Of a stretch of 64,000 nucleotides of DNA, positions 17,156-26,134 are shown in pieces. Positions within the stretch are counted from its first letter, which is position 1. Each line of letters starts with the position of its first letter. The stretch comes from Herbiconiux flava (GTDB lineage Bacteria; Actinomycetota; Actinomycetes; Actinomycetales; Microbacteriaceae): the NCBI RefSeq assembly GCF_013409865.1, contig NZ_JACCBM010000001.1, forward strand, positions 1,922,001-1,986,000, read 5' to 3'. The notes under the pieces were generated by a model. It saw only the letters and a list, made by a program, of their open reading frames with translations. It was not told the DNA's origin and searched no databases. Both the position numbers and the translations under genes were made by a program.

Positions 17156-18918
17156 CCGCCACCACCCCGGCCGCGCCGGCCGCCGGCGCCCGGCCCGACA
17201 CCGTGGTCGACATCGACCGCCTCGGCATCTCCTTCGCCACCGATGCCGGCGCCGTGAAGGCCGTCGACGACGTCAGCCTGACGGTGCACAAGGGGGAGAT
17301 CGTCGCGATCGTCGGGGAGAGCGGCAGCGGCAAGACCGTGACCGCGAAGTCGATCCTCGGCCTCCTGCCCGGCACCGCCACCGTCAACGGCGCCGTGCTG
17401 CTGACGAACCGGGAGGGCACCGGTCGCTCCGACGTCGTGACGCTGTCCAAGCGCGACCTCCGCGCGGTGCGTGGCACCGATGTCGCCATGGTCTTCCAGG
17501 AGCCCTCCACGGCACTCAACCCCGTGTACACCGTCGGCTGGCAGATCGCCGAGGGGCTTCGCGCGCACTCCCGCATCTCCCGCTCCGAGGCGAAGGCCCA
17601 GGCGATCGAGATCCTCCGCAAGGTCGGCATCCCCGACCCCGAGACCCGGGTCGACTACTACCCGCACCAGTTCTCGGGCGGGCAGAAGCAGCGTGTCGTG
17701 ATCGCCGCTGCCCTCGTCATGAACCCGGGCCTGATCGTCGCCGACGAGCCGACCACCGCGCTCGACGTGACCGTGCAGGCCGAGATCCTCGACCTGCTGC
17801 GGCGCCTCCGCGACGAGTTCGGCACCGCCATCGTGCTGATCACCCACAACATGGGCGTCGTCGCCGACCTCGCCGACCGCGTCGTCGTGATGTATCAGGG
17901 CCGGGTCGTCGAGGAGGCGGATGCGCAGACGCTGTTCTCCGCACCGCAGGCCGAGTACACCAAGAAGCTGCTGGGCTCGGTGCCCCGCATCGGGCAAGGG
18001 CGGGCGCACACCGAGAGCCGCGCGGCGGACCGGGCCGGTGCGGGTGCCGAGCGCGCATCCGCCGGTCGTGTCGAGAACGCGGTCGTCGAGGCGAGGGATC
18101 TCGTGATCGAGTACCCGGGCCGGCTCGGCCGCAAGGGCTTCCGCGCCGTGCAGGGCGTCTCGTTCGCGATCGCACCGGGCGAGGTGCTGGGGCTGGTCGG
18201 CGAGAGCGGATCGGGCAAGACGACGATCGGCCGCGCCATCGGCGGGCTCACCCGGGCCACGGGCGGTTCGCTGAAGGTGCTCGACTTCGAGATGGTCGGC
18301 TTCTCGGAGCGGCGGTTCAAGCCGCTGCGCGCCGACATCGGCTTCGTCTTCCAGGATCCGGCGGCGAGCTTCAACCCGCTGCTGAGCATCGCGGACGCGG
18401 TGGCCGAGCCCCTGATCATCCACGGCCGGGCGTCGAACCCGTCGTCGGCCCGCAAGCGCGTCGACGAGCTGCTCGAGGCCGTGCAGCTGCCGAAGAGCTA
18501 CGGCGACCGCTTCCCGCACGAGCTGAGCGGCGGCCAGCGTCAGCGCGCCAGTCTCGCCCGGGCGCTGGCACTCGAGCCGAAGCTGCTGATCGCCGACGAG
18601 CCGACCTCGGCGCTCGACGTCTCGGTGCAGGCGCGGGTGCTCGAGCTGTTCGCCGAGCTGCAGAAGGAGTTCGGCTTCGCCGCGCTGTTCATCAGCCACG
18701 ACCTCGCCGTCGTCGACCTGCTGGCCGATCGCATCGCGGTGCTCTATCACGGTGAGCTGGTCGAGGAGGGCACCGGAGCGCAGGTGCTGGACGACCCTCA
18801 GCACGAGTACACCCGTCGCCTGATCGCCTCGCTGCCCGTCCCCGACCCGGCCGAGCAGGCCGAGCGCCGCACGGTGCTGGCCGCACTTCGGGCCGAAGCT
18901 GGGAACGCACCGGCCTGA
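17152..18918 (+). CDS. fused double ATPase of the peptide-type ABC importer (DppD-DppF)
   Basis: A 588-residue protein with two complete nucleotide-binding domains in one chain, replacing separate DppD and DppF. Domain 1 has Walker A GESGSGKTVTAKS, signature FSGGQKQR and Walker B LIVADEPTTALD; domain 2 has GESGSGKTTIGRA, LSGGQRQR and LLIADEPTSALD. Each ends with the peptide-transporter tail (EYTKKLLGSVP; EYTRRLIASLPVPDP). A short Ala/Arg/Gly-rich linker joins them near residue 290-305. Both sites appear catalytically complete. ATG 17152 overlaps the permease stop. Confidence 0.95.
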   Translation: MTATTPAAPAAGARPDTVVDIDRLGISFATDAGAVKAVDDVSLTVHKGEIVAIVGESGSGKTVTAKSILGLLPGTATVNGAVLLTNREGTGRSDVVTLSKRDLRAVRGTDVAMVFQEPSTALNPVYTVGWQIAEGLRAHSRISRSEAKAQAIEILRKVGIPDPETRVDYYPHQFSGGQKQRVVIAAALVMNPGLIVADEPTTALDVTVQAEILDLLRRLRDEFGTAIVLITHNMGVVADLADRVVVMYQGRVVEEADAQTLFSAPQAEYTKKLLGSVPRIGQGRAHTESRAADRAGAGAERASAGRVENAVVEARDLVIEYPGRLGRKGFRAVQGVSFAIAPGEVLGLVGESGSGKTTIGRAIGGLTRATGGSLKVLDFEMVGFSERRFKPLRADIGFVFQDPAASFNPLLSIADAVAEPLIIHGRASNPSSARKRVDELLEAVQLPKSYGDRFPHELSGGQRQRASLARALALEPKLLIADEPTSALDVSVQARVLELFAELQKEFGFAALFISHDLAVVDLLADRIAVLYHGELVEEGTGAQVLDDPQHEYTRRLIASLPVPDPAEQAERRTVLAALRAEAGNAPA

Positions 18919-18923
18919 TGGGC

Positions 18924-18929
18924 TAAAAT
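18924..18929 (+). promoter_or_regulatory. candidate -10 element for the first transglycosylase-like gene
   Basis: TAAAAT lies ten bases before the GTG at 18940 with no ribosome binding site, so the mRNA would be leaderless or have only a few leader bases. Confidence 0.5.
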
Positions 18930-18939
18930 CGGACGAATC

Positions 18940-19653
18940 GTGGCCAAGCACTCCCTGAACGACGATCGCCCGAGAGTCACCCGCTCTCCCGGCGCCGTCG
19001 AGCGAACCCCGGTCGGGCCGCAGAAGCCTGCGCGCCGAACGGGTCGCGCGGCGCTGCAGCTGCTCGGGCTCGCCGCGGTCACGGCCTGCGCCTTCGTCAC
19101 CGTCGTCGCCCCGAACGTGGGGGTCTCCTCGGCGACCGCGTCGTTCTCGGGCGAGTTCGACCAGGGCGCCGTGGGCGTGCAGAACCTCGAGGTCTCGGCC
19201 TCGGCGGCCACCGCCCTGATCCGCGACGGCTACACGGTCAAAGACCCGCCGCCCCCGCCGCCGCCGGTCATCGTGGCCGCGCCGGCGCCCGTCGAGAAGT
19301 CGGCGAGCTCCGACAGCGGTTGCCCCGACCCGAACGCGGCGGTCGCCGATCCGGCCACCGCTCAGGCGGTCGCCCTCGACCTCGCCGCCGCCCGCGGCTG
19401 GACCGGGGCGCAGTACGACGCGCTGATCGCTCTCTGGAGCCGCGAGTCGGGCTGGCGCGTCAACGCCCTGAACGCCTCGAGCTGCGCCTACGGCATCCCG
19501 CAGGCCCTGCCCGGCTCGAAGATGGCCTCGGCCGGTGCCGACTGGCTCACCAATCCGGCCACCCAGATCACCTGGGGCCTGAACTACATCCAGGGCCGCT
19601 ACGGCGACCCGGCCTCCGCCCTCGCCCACTCCGACGCGAACCACTGGTACTGA
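18940..19653 (+). CDS. secreted transglycosylase-like protein, copy 1
   Basis: A 237-residue exported protein. A basic N-terminus and one hydrophobic segment at about 42-65 form a signal anchor or uncleaved signal; a polyproline linker (DPPPPPPPVIVA) at about 102-113 leads to a C-terminal lysozyme-like domain from about 145. That domain contains ALWSRESGWRVNALN (probable catalytic Glu), SCAYGIPQALPGSKMA and ITWGLNYIQGRYG, as in actinobacterial transglycosylase/Apf-type cell-wall proteins, and ends NHWY. A role in peptidoglycan remodelling is inferred. It is directly followed by a paralogue. Confidence 0.85.
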   Translation: MAKHSLNDDRPRVTRSPGAVERTPVGPQKPARRTGRAALQLLGLAAVTACAFVTVVAPNVGVSSATASFSGEFDQGAVGVQNLEVSASAATALIRDGYTVKDPPPPPPPVIVAAPAPVEKSASSDSGCPDPNAAVADPATAQAVALDLAAARGWTGAQYDALIALWSRESGWRVNALNASSCAYGIPQALPGSKMASAGADWLTNPATQITWGLNYIQGRYGDPASALAHSDANHWY

Positions 19654-19657
19654 TCCC

Positions 19658-20338
19658 ATGACGCTTCGCCAGACCTCTCCGAACCCCGTCGTCCGCGCCG
19701 GGCTGAAGACGCTCGCCTTCGGTGTCGCCGCCTCGTTCGTGCTGCTCTTCGCGGTCAACGCGCACTCGGCCGAGGCGCAGCCCACCGGCACCTTCGGGCC
19801 CGAGGTGAGCACCGCATCCGTCGCCGGTCAGACGCTCACCGCGAGCGGCGAGTCGAGTGCGATCGCCCGCGACGGGTACACCGTCACCGATCCGCCTGCG
19901 CCCGAGCCCGTGCCGGTTCCCGCCGTGGTGGCCGCGCCGGCGCCGAAGGACGACGACGGTGACGACGAGGCGGGTGCGGCCGCAGCGCCCGCGGCCTCGG
20001 CCGGCTGCGAGGCCAACGTCGTGCCGACCCCCGGACCGCCCGCGCCGGGCTCGCTGCAGGACATCGCCTACCAGGCCGTCATCGGCTACGGCTGGGGTGA
20101 GCAGAACTACTACTACCTGCTGGCGCTCTGGAACCGCGAGTCGGGCTGGAACCCGGCGGCCCACAACGCCTCCTCGGGTGCCCACGGCATCCCGCAGGCC
20201 CTCCCGGGCTCGAAGATGGGGCCGGGCTGGGAGAGCGACCCGAACGTGCAGATCGACTGGGGGCTGCGCTACATCGCCGGCACCTACGGCACCCCGTGCG
20301 AGGCCTGGGCGTCGTCGGAGGACCGCGGCTGGTACTGA
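19658..20338 (+). CDS. secreted transglycosylase-like protein, copy 2
   Basis: A 226-residue paralogue of the preceding gene, four bases downstream. It has the same plan: signal segment (about 18-40, ending AHSAEAQ, a plausible cleavage site), a shared ARDGYTVTDPP segment matching IRDGYTVKDPP in copy 1, a Pro/Val/Ala linker, an Asp-rich stretch, then the domain with ALWNRESGWNPAAHNASSGA, HGIPQALPGSKMG and DWGLRYIAGTYG, ending RGWY. Unlike copy 1 the N-terminus looks cleavable. The pair is a clear tandem duplication that has diverged in linker and anchoring. Confidence 0.85.
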   Translation: MTLRQTSPNPVVRAGLKTLAFGVAASFVLLFAVNAHSAEAQPTGTFGPEVSTASVAGQTLTASGESSAIARDGYTVTDPPAPEPVPVPAVVAAPAPKDDDGDDEAGAAAAPAASAGCEANVVPTPGPPAPGSLQDIAYQAVIGYGWGEQNYYYLLALWNRESGWNPAAHNASSGAHGIPQALPGSKMGPGWESDPNVQIDWGLRYIAGTYGTPCEAWASSEDRGWY

Positions 20339-20393
20339 TCCGCCGACACCGCGACCGTCGGCGGCGGTGATCGGGGCGAGGGCCCGGTTTCAC

Positions 20394-20399
20394 TAGGCT
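20394..20399 (+). promoter_or_regulatory. candidate -10 element, leaderless antiporter gene
   Basis: TAGGCT, then GTCGCC, then ATG 20406; no ribosome binding site. Confidence 0.55.
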
Positions 20400-20405
20400 G
20401 TCGCC

Positions 20406-22052
20406 ATGCGACCTGAGATCATCGGTGTGATCTGCCTGATCATCGTCGTCGGGGTCTCGGTGCTGTCGCCGAAGCTGCGACTCGCGACCCCCATCCTGCT
20501 CGTCGTGATCGGGCTCGGCATCTCGGTCATCCCCGGGGTGCCGCCGGTGCACGTGCCCTCGGAGTGGATCCTCGCGGGGGTGCTGCCGCCGCTGCTCTAC
20601 TCCTCGGCGATCAACCTGCCGCTCGTCGACTTCCGCAAGAACATCGGCTCGATCTCGGTGCTCTCGGTGCTGCTCGTGATCGTCAGCGCGGTCGTCACCG
20701 GCTTCCTGCTGTTCATGATCCTGCCCGACCTGAACCTCGCCGGGGCGATCGCCCTCGGGGCGGTGATCAGCCCGACGGATGCGGTGGCGGCCACCTCGAT
20801 CGGCAAGAAGCTCGGTCTCCCGCCCCGCCTGATCGCGGTGCTCGAGGGCGAGAGCCTCGTGAACGACGCCAGCGCGCTGGTGCTGCTGCGCACGGCCACG
20901 GCCGCCTCGGCCGGCACCATCGCCCTCGGCGGCTTCGGGGGAGTGGCCGTCGACTTCGCCTACTCCTCGGTCGTCGCTATCGGCGTCGGCCTCGTGGTCG
21001 GCGCGCTCACGGTGTGGGTGCGGTCCCGGCTGCACGACGCGGTGCTGACGACGGCCGTCTCGTTCGTCATCCCGTTCCTCGCCTACATCCCCGCCGAGGC
21101 GATCGGCGCCTCCGGGGTGCTGAGCGTGGTCGTCGCCGGTCTCTACACGGGGCACATGGGGGCGAAGCACTTCAGCGCCTCGGTGCGGATCAGCGAGCGG
21201 CTGAACTGGCGCACGATCCAGTTCCTGCTCGAGAACGGCGTGTTCCTCCTGATGGGGCTCGAGCTGAAGGACATCGTGGTCGACGCCGTCGGGCGCGACC
21301 CGCAGTCGCAGACCCTCAACGCGTGGGAGGCGATCGTCCTCGGCATCGGGGCGGCGCTCGTGCTCTTCCTGATCCGGTTCGCCTTCGTCGGCCCGCTGCT
21401 GGCCTACCAGCGGGCGCGGGTGTATCGGCGCGACCCGACCGGGGCCGAGGCAGGCGAGGCCACGGGCTGGAAGGGCGGCCTGGTCCTCAGTTGGGCCGGG
21501 ATGCGCGGCGTCGTCACCGTGGCCGCCGCCCAGTCGCTCCCCGAGAGCACGCCCTATCGCAGCCAGCTGATCCTGATCGCCTTCACCGTCTCGATCGTGA
21601 CTCTGCTGCTGCAGGGCGGCACCCTGCCGTGGCTGATCCGGGTGCTGAAGCTGCGCGGGGTCGACGAGGCGGCCGACCATGCCGAGTTCGCGACCCTCGT
21701 CGACGAGCTGCGCACGGCCGGCCTGCAGGTGCTCGAGGCGCCCGAGCTGAGCCTGCCGACGGGCGAGCCGGTCGACGAGAGCGTGGTCGACCGGGTGCGC
21801 AGCGACGCCGAGCTCCGCAGCGAGTCGGCGTGGGAGCGCGCCCACACCGCAGCGGTGGGCGGCGATTCGGGCGAGTCGGCGCCGCACGAGCAGTACCGGG
21901 TGCTGCGCATGGAGGTGCTCCGGGCCGAGCGGGCCGCGCTGCTGGAGGCGCGCGGCCGCGGCGAGTTCGCGTCGCGCATCCTCGTGCGGGCGCAGCTCAT
22001 GCTCGATCAGGAGGAGTCGCGGCTGCTGCAGTCCGACGGCGAGGGCCACTGA
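20406..22052 (+). CDS. CPA1-family Na+/H+ antiporter
   Basis: A 548-residue monovalent cation/proton antiporter. Twelve or so helices fill residues 1-420; key segments are GAVISPTDAVAATSIGKKLGLP and LEGESLVNDASALVLLRTA (the ND transport-site pair of CPA1 proteins) and the later LSWAGMRGVVTVAAAQSLP. A cytoplasmic, charged C-terminal tail of about 120 residues follows, rich in Glu/Arg, and probably has a regulatory role. It likely protects against alkaline pH or sodium. The start is leaderless-type. Confidence 0.93.
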   Translation: MRPEIIGVICLIIVVGVSVLSPKLRLATPILLVVIGLGISVIPGVPPVHVPSEWILAGVLPPLLYSSAINLPLVDFRKNIGSISVLSVLLVIVSAVVTGFLLFMILPDLNLAGAIALGAVISPTDAVAATSIGKKLGLPPRLIAVLEGESLVNDASALVLLRTATAASAGTIALGGFGGVAVDFAYSSVVAIGVGLVVGALTVWVRSRLHDAVLTTAVSFVIPFLAYIPAEAIGASGVLSVVVAGLYTGHMGAKHFSASVRISERLNWRTIQFLLENGVFLLMGLELKDIVVDAVGRDPQSQTLNAWEAIVLGIGAALVLFLIRFAFVGPLLAYQRARVYRRDPTGAEAGEATGWKGGLVLSWAGMRGVVTVAAAQSLPESTPYRSQLILIAFTVSIVTLLLQGGTLPWLIRVLKLRGVDEAADHAEFATLVDELRTAGLQVLEAPELSLPTGEPVDESVVDRVRSDAELRSESAWERAHTAAVGGDSGESAPHEQYRVLRMEVLRAERAALLEARGRGEFASRILVRAQLMLDQEESRLLQSDGEGH

Positions 22053-22078
22053 TCGACCCGGCCCCGCCCGGGACTTCG

Positions 22079-22084
22079 TAGACT
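22079..22084 (+). promoter_or_regulatory. candidate -10 element, leaderless small-protein gene
   Basis: TAGACT, then GGGGTC, then ATG 22091; the leaderless layout again. Confidence 0.55.
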
Positions 22085-22090
22085 GGGGTC

Positions 22091-22393
22091 ATGCCCCGCA
22101 GCAACCGTCCCCGCCGCAGCGCGGGCGGAGCCGGGGACGACGACGAGCCGGGCCTCGACCGTCTGCTGGCCGGCTGGAAGCGCACCGAGACCCGCCGGGG
22201 CATCTCCTGGAACGTGCAGCCGGTCTCGGCCGCCTCGGCGGTCAAGGCCTACGCCTGTCCCGGATGCTCGGTGCCCATCGCCCCCGGAACGGCCCACCTC
22301 GTGACCTGGCGCGCCGACGGGGTGATGGGCGACGCCAGCGACCTGGCCGCCCGCCGGCACTGGCACACCCACTGCTGGAGAATCGGAGCCTGA
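22091..22393 (+). CDS. small conserved protein with CxxC and His/Cys motif
   Basis: A 100-residue protein of unknown function. The N-terminal half is basic and acidic low-complexity sequence; the C-terminal half has YACPGCSVPIAPGTAHLV and ARRHWHTHCWRIGA, so CxxC plus H-x-H-x-x-C could form one zinc site. Similar small actinobacterial proteins are sometimes labelled ATP/GTP-binding, but I see no nucleotide-binding motif. It lies four bases before the hydrolase gene and is probably co-transcribed with it. Confidence 0.75.
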   Translation: MPRSNRPRRSAGGAGDDDEPGLDRLLAGWKRTETRRGISWNVQPVSAASAVKAYACPGCSVPIAPGTAHLVTWRADGVMGDASDLAARRHWHTHCWRIGA

Positions 22394-22397
22394 CCCT

Positions 22398-23117
22398 GTG
22401 ACGACCCACGAGATCCGCTCTTCGACCGAGCTGCCCGCGCGCCGGGAGGACATCGAGCTGCACACCGAGGACGGGCTCACCCTCGTCGGCGAGCTCGCGA
22501 CGCCGCTCTCGGGCGACCCGGTCGCCACCCTCGTCACCCTGCACCCGCTGCCGACGCATGGCGGCTTCATGGACTCGCACATCCTGCGCAAGGCCTCGAA
22601 CCGGCTCCCGGCCCTCGCCGACGTCGCTGTGCTCCGCTTCAACCTGCGCGGCGTGAGCTCTCCCCGGGGCACCAGCGAGGGCGCCTTCGACGAGGGCGAG
22701 AGGGAGCGGTACGACGTGGCGGCGGCGATGCGCTTCGTCGAGGAGCAGGGACTGCCGCATCCCTGGCTCGTCGGCTGGTCGTTCGGCACCGAGCTCGCGC
22801 TGCGCTACGGGGCGCAGTACCCGATCGACGGCGCGATCCTGCTGTCGCCGCCGCTCCATCGGGCAAGCGCCGAGGAGGTCGCCGCCTGGGAGGGCAACGG
22901 CAAGCGGCTGGTGGCCGTGGTGCCGGAGCTCGACGACTTCCTGCGTCCGGCGGAGGCCCGGGAGCGGTTCGCGAGCGTGCCGAGCCTCGAGTTCGTCGAG
23001 GTCGAGGGCGGCAAGCACCTGTGGGTGGGGGAGCAGCAGACCCGCCGCGTGCTCGATGAGATCGTGGCGCGGGTCAACGCCGCCGCGTACCCGCTGCCGA
23101 CGACGTACGAGGCCTAG
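22398..23117 (+). CDS. alpha/beta hydrolase
   Basis: A 239-residue cytoplasmic hydrolase of the dienelactone hydrolase-like/serine aminopeptidase type. The oxyanion region is LHPLPTHGGFMDSH, with FNLRGVSSPRG following; the nucleophile elbow position reads VGWSFGTEL (G-W-S-F-G), so Ser is present, and the C-terminal His is in VEGGKHLW. GTG 22398 follows the previous stop by four bases. Substrate unknown. It converges with the AI-2E-family gene 28 bases away. Confidence 0.86.
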   Translation: MTTHEIRSSTELPARREDIELHTEDGLTLVGELATPLSGDPVATLVTLHPLPTHGGFMDSHILRKASNRLPALADVAVLRFNLRGVSSPRGTSEGAFDEGERERYDVAAAMRFVEEQGLPHPWLVGWSFGTELALRYGAQYPIDGAILLSPPLHRASAEEVAAWEGNGKRLVAVVPELDDFLRPAEARERFASVPSLEFVEVEGGKHLWVGEQQTRRVLDEIVARVNAAAYPLPTTYEA

Positions 23118-23145
23118 CCGCGCATCCGCTCGCCCCGACGATTCG

Positions 23146-24201
23146 TCAGCGCTCGTTCTGTATCGGTATGACGACCTGCTTGATGATGAGCAGGATGCTC
23201 GCCGCGATCGGGATGGCGATGAGGGCGCCGAGCACCCCGAGCAGAGTACCGCCTGCCAGCGCGGCGATCACGACGATCGAGCCCGGCACCGAGACGGCCC
23301 GGTTCATGATCTTGGGGCTCAGAAGGTAGGCCTCGACCTGCATGTAGACGATGTAGTAGATGGCGGCGACCAGGGCCGTCAGGGGCGAGCCGAGGCCCGG
23401 GATGAGGCAGACCAGCACGATGATGACCGAGCCCGAGAGCGTTCCGACGAGTGGCACCAGGGAGAGGGCGCCGGCGAGGAACGCGAGGACGGCCGAGAAC
23501 GGCGCGTTGATGATGTTGAGGAAGATGAAGCTGAGCACTCCGTTGGTGAGCGCGAGCGTGATCTGCCCCACGACGTAGCGGCCGACCGCCCCGGTGACCT
23601 GCTCGCTGAGGTCGGCGAAGCGCTCGCGCTTGGTGGCCGGCACCAGCCGGTAGACCGCTCGCTTCATGTGGTTCAGCGAGGCGGTGAAGTACAGGGTCAG
23701 GATGAGCACGATGACCGCCCCGAACGCGCCGCTGGCGATGCCGATGCCGACCTGCAGCGCGCCGCCGGCCAGGGCCGTGACGTTGCCCGCGTCGCGGAAG
23801 TAGTCGAGGATCGCGTTGTAGACCTCGTTCACGTCGACGAAACCGCCGAGGTTCTCGGTGGCCTGGTCGCGCCACTGCTGGTCGAGCACCTGGTTCAGCA
23901 GAGTGGGCATCAGCTCGATCAGCTGGGAGATCTGGTCGACGATGATCGGCACGACCGCGAACACCAGGCCGGTGAAGACGCCGAGCACCGCCACCAGCAC
24001 GGTCAGGATGGCGAGCCACCGGGGCCAGTGCTTGCGCTCGAGCCAGGAGATGATCGGGTCGAGGCCGAGGGCGATGAACAGGGCGACGCCGATGTAGGTG
24101 AGGATCGTGGCGAGCGAGACGACCGCGCCCAGGATGCCGATCCCGACACCCACGCCCAGCGTCGCGACGAGGCCGAGCGTGAAGGCGTTCTGAATCTTCA
24201 C
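23146..24201 (-). CDS. AI-2E family transporter
   Basis: A membrane protein of 351 residues from the GTG at 24201, which has GAGGGAG close upstream on its strand; the longer TTG start at 24240 would include this ribosome binding site in coding sequence and is less likely. It has seven or eight helices in the AI-2E exporter/permease pattern, with the conserved LSLVPLVGTLSGSVIIV and a late LSPKIMNRAVSVPGSIVVIAALAGG block. The family was named for autoinducer-2 export, but members also include cation antiporters, so substrate is open. A TAGGAT at 24240-24245 may be its -10. It is divergent from the next gene. Confidence 0.9.
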   Translation of the reverse strand: MKIQNAFTLGLVATLGVGVGIGILGAVVSLATILTYIGVALFIALGLDPIISWLERKHWPRWLAILTVLVAVLGVFTGLVFAVVPIIVDQISQLIELMPTLLNQVLDQQWRDQATENLGGFVDVNEVYNAILDYFRDAGNVTALAGGALQVGIGIASGAFGAVIVLILTLYFTASLNHMKRAVYRLVPATKRERFADLSEQVTGAVGRYVVGQITLALTNGVLSFIFLNIINAPFSAVLAFLAGALSLVPLVGTLSGSVIIVLVCLIPGLGSPLTALVAAIYYIVYMQVEAYLLSPKIMNRAVSVPGSIVVIAALAGGTLLGVLGALIAIPIAASILLIIKQVVIPIQNER

Positions 24202-24239
24202 AGGTGCTCCCTCGAAGGTGGTGTCGGCGACGTGAGCCA

Positions 24240-24245
24240 ATCCTA
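24240..24245 (-). promoter_or_regulatory. candidate -10 element for the AI-2E-family gene
   Basis: TAGGAT on the minus strand would start a leader of about 30 nt containing the ribosome binding site before GTG 24201. Confidence 0.4.
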
Positions 24246-24322
24246 CTTGTCGCCTGAACGCCGCCTGTGCGCCGGGCGGCAGGGGATCGGCTATCTTTTA
24301 ATGTCTTTGTCAGGAGTCTTCC

Positions 24323-26134
24323 GTGCGCTTTATCTTCGCCATCTTCGCCTTCATCATCGCGACCGCGCTGATCGGCGTCGGCGTCGCGCAGCGAACCGTG
24401 TTCCTGCCGCCGTCCACGGTCGCCTCGACCGTCGCCGTGGCCGACCCCACGCCGTACCTGATGATCGACTCGTCGGCGCTGCTCGCCCATCAGGGCCGCC
24501 AGACGCTCGCCCTCACCGGGAGTGACACGGTCTTCGCCGCCTACGGGCGCACCTCCGACGTCGAGGCGTGGCTCGACGGCTCGGCCTACACGGCCATCGA
24601 CCTCGACGTCGACACCGACGAGATCACGGCGACCCCGGTCGAGGCGAACCCCGATGCGGCCGACAACGTGGCGGCCGGCTCGGCGAACCCGGCCGGCAGC
24701 GACCTCTGGCTCGAGGAGTTCACCTCCGACGACGCCATGTACCGCACGCTCAGCCTGCCCGCCGGCTACTCGGTGATCGTCGCCTCCGACGGCACGCAGC
24801 CCGCGCCCTCGCAGGTGCGCATCTCCTGGCCCATCCCGAACGCCACCCCGTGGGTCGGCCCGCTGCTGGTCGCCGGCGTGGTGTTCCTGTTCGCCGGGCT
24901 CGTGCTGCTCGTGCTCGGCCTCCTGCACATGCGCCGCTCGCAGCGCCCCCGCCGCAAGCCTCCGGCGCTGCCCAAGGGCAAGCGCTTCTCGCCGTCCCGC
25001 ACGAATGCCATCGAGTCGGGCATGAAGCGCGGCCGGCGCTCGATCGCGCCGCTGATCGCGCTGCCCGTCGCCCTCGCGAGCGTCGTGGCCCTCGGCGGCT
25101 GCTCCAGCGACTACTGGCCCCAGGCGGCTCCGGCGACTTCGACGGATGCCGCGACGACGGCCGCCACGCCCGACCCGACGGCGACCCCCGGCGCCGACGG
25201 GGCGCTGCCGGCCGACGACGCCGACGACGACTCGCCGACCCCCGCGGTCACCGAGGCGCAGCTCGAGGCGATCGTGGCCGACATCTCCACCGTGGCCGCC
25301 GAGGGCGACGCGGCGTCGAGCACCGACGCGCTGTCCACCCGCTTCGAGGGTCCTGCCCTCGACCTGCGCGGCGCGACCTACGCCATCCGAGCCGGCTACC
25401 CCGAGTACCCGGCGCCGCAGGCCATCCCGGCCGGCCCGCTGCAGGTCGTGCTGCCGCAGGCGAGCAGCACCTGGCCGAAGACGGTCTTCACCGTCGTGCA
25501 GGCTGAGGACACCTCGGTGCCGCCGGTGGCCCTGATGCTCGTGCAGGAGACGCCCCGCGCGAACTACAAGGTCTACTACGAGATCTCGCTGGAGCCCGAC
25601 ACCAGCCTGCCGCCCGTGGCGGCGGCGAGCGTCGGCACCACGCGGCTCGCGCCGGAGACCAAGCTCCTCACGCTCACGCCCGACCAGCTGAAGACGGCGT
25701 ACGCCGACATCCTGCTGAACGGCGACGCCAGCCAGTACATCGGCGACGTCGACCCCGAGGGCGACACGCTGCGCACGCAGGTCGGCGCCCAGTTCAAGGC
25801 CGATCAGAAGGCCGGTTTCTCGACCACCGCTTCGATGGAGTTCGCCTCGGTCGAAGCCCCCGGTCAGGACATCGCGCTGGCGACGAGCGGCTCCGGCGGC
25901 CTCGTCGCGGTCAACCTCCGCGAGTCGCAGACCGTGAAGCCGGTCGAGTCGGGTGCGACGGTCAGCCCGACGGGTGCGGTCAAGGCGCTCTCGGGCGTCA
26001 CCGAGTCGGCCAAGGGCACCGAGGCCGTCTACGACTACCAGCTGCTGTTCTTCATCCCGCCGTCGGGTGACACCAGCCAAGCCGAGCTCCTCGGATTCAC
26101 GCAGGGGCTCATCCAAGCCAAGGAGCTGCCGTGA
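24323..26134 (+). CDS. membrane protein with internal lipoprotein-like signal, function unknown
   Basis: A 603-residue protein I do not recognise by function. Layout: helix 1 at about 3-22, an extracytoplasmic region to 175, helix 2 at 179-203, a very basic loop at 204-240, then a third hydrophobic segment at 241-259 ending VALGGC with Cys260, followed by an acidic Thr/Ala/Asp-rich stretch and a large outside domain to the end. The segment from Met234 on its own is a textbook lipoprotein signal, so this looks like a membrane protein fused in frame to a lipoprotein. GTG 24323 has CAGGAG at 24311. It overlaps the thioredoxin-like gene by GTGA, so the two probably act together. Confidence 0.8.
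   Translation: MRFIFAIFAFIIATALIGVGVAQRTVFLPPSTVASTVAVADPTPYLMIDSSALLAHQGRQTLALTGSDTVFAAYGRTSDVEAWLDGSAYTAIDLDVDTDEITATPVEANPDAADNVAAGSANPAGSDLWLEEFTSDDAMYRTLSLPAGYSVIVASDGTQPAPSQVRISWPIPNATPWVGPLLVAGVVFLFAGLVLLVLGLLHMRRSQRPRRKPPALPKGKRFSPSRTNAIESGMKRGRRSIAPLIALPVALASVVALGGCSSDYWPQAAPATSTDAATTAATPDPTATPGADGALPADDADDDSPTPAVTEAQLEAIVADISTVAAEGDAASSTDALSTRFEGPALDLRGATYAIRAGYPEYPAPQAIPAGPLQVVLPQASSTWPKTVFTVVQAEDTSVPPVALMLVQETPRANYKVYYEISLEPDTSLPPVAAASVGTTRLAPETKLLTLTPDQLKTAYADILLNGDASQYIGDVDPEGDTLRTQVGAQFKADQKAGFSTTASMEFASVEAPGQDIALATSGSGGLVAVNLRESQTVKPVESGATVSPTGAVKALSGVTESAKGTEAVYDYQLLFFIPPSGDTSQAELLGFTQGLIQAKELP

Noticed and set aside
16912..19812. 966-residue minus-strand open frame opposite the ABC ATPase
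   Set aside because: Antisense shadow; no family-like sequence.
23114..26116. 1000-residue minus-strand open frame opposite the fusion gene and AI-2E gene
   Set aside because: Low-complexity shadow; the AI-2E gene is in another frame and the rest opposes a recognised coding sequence.
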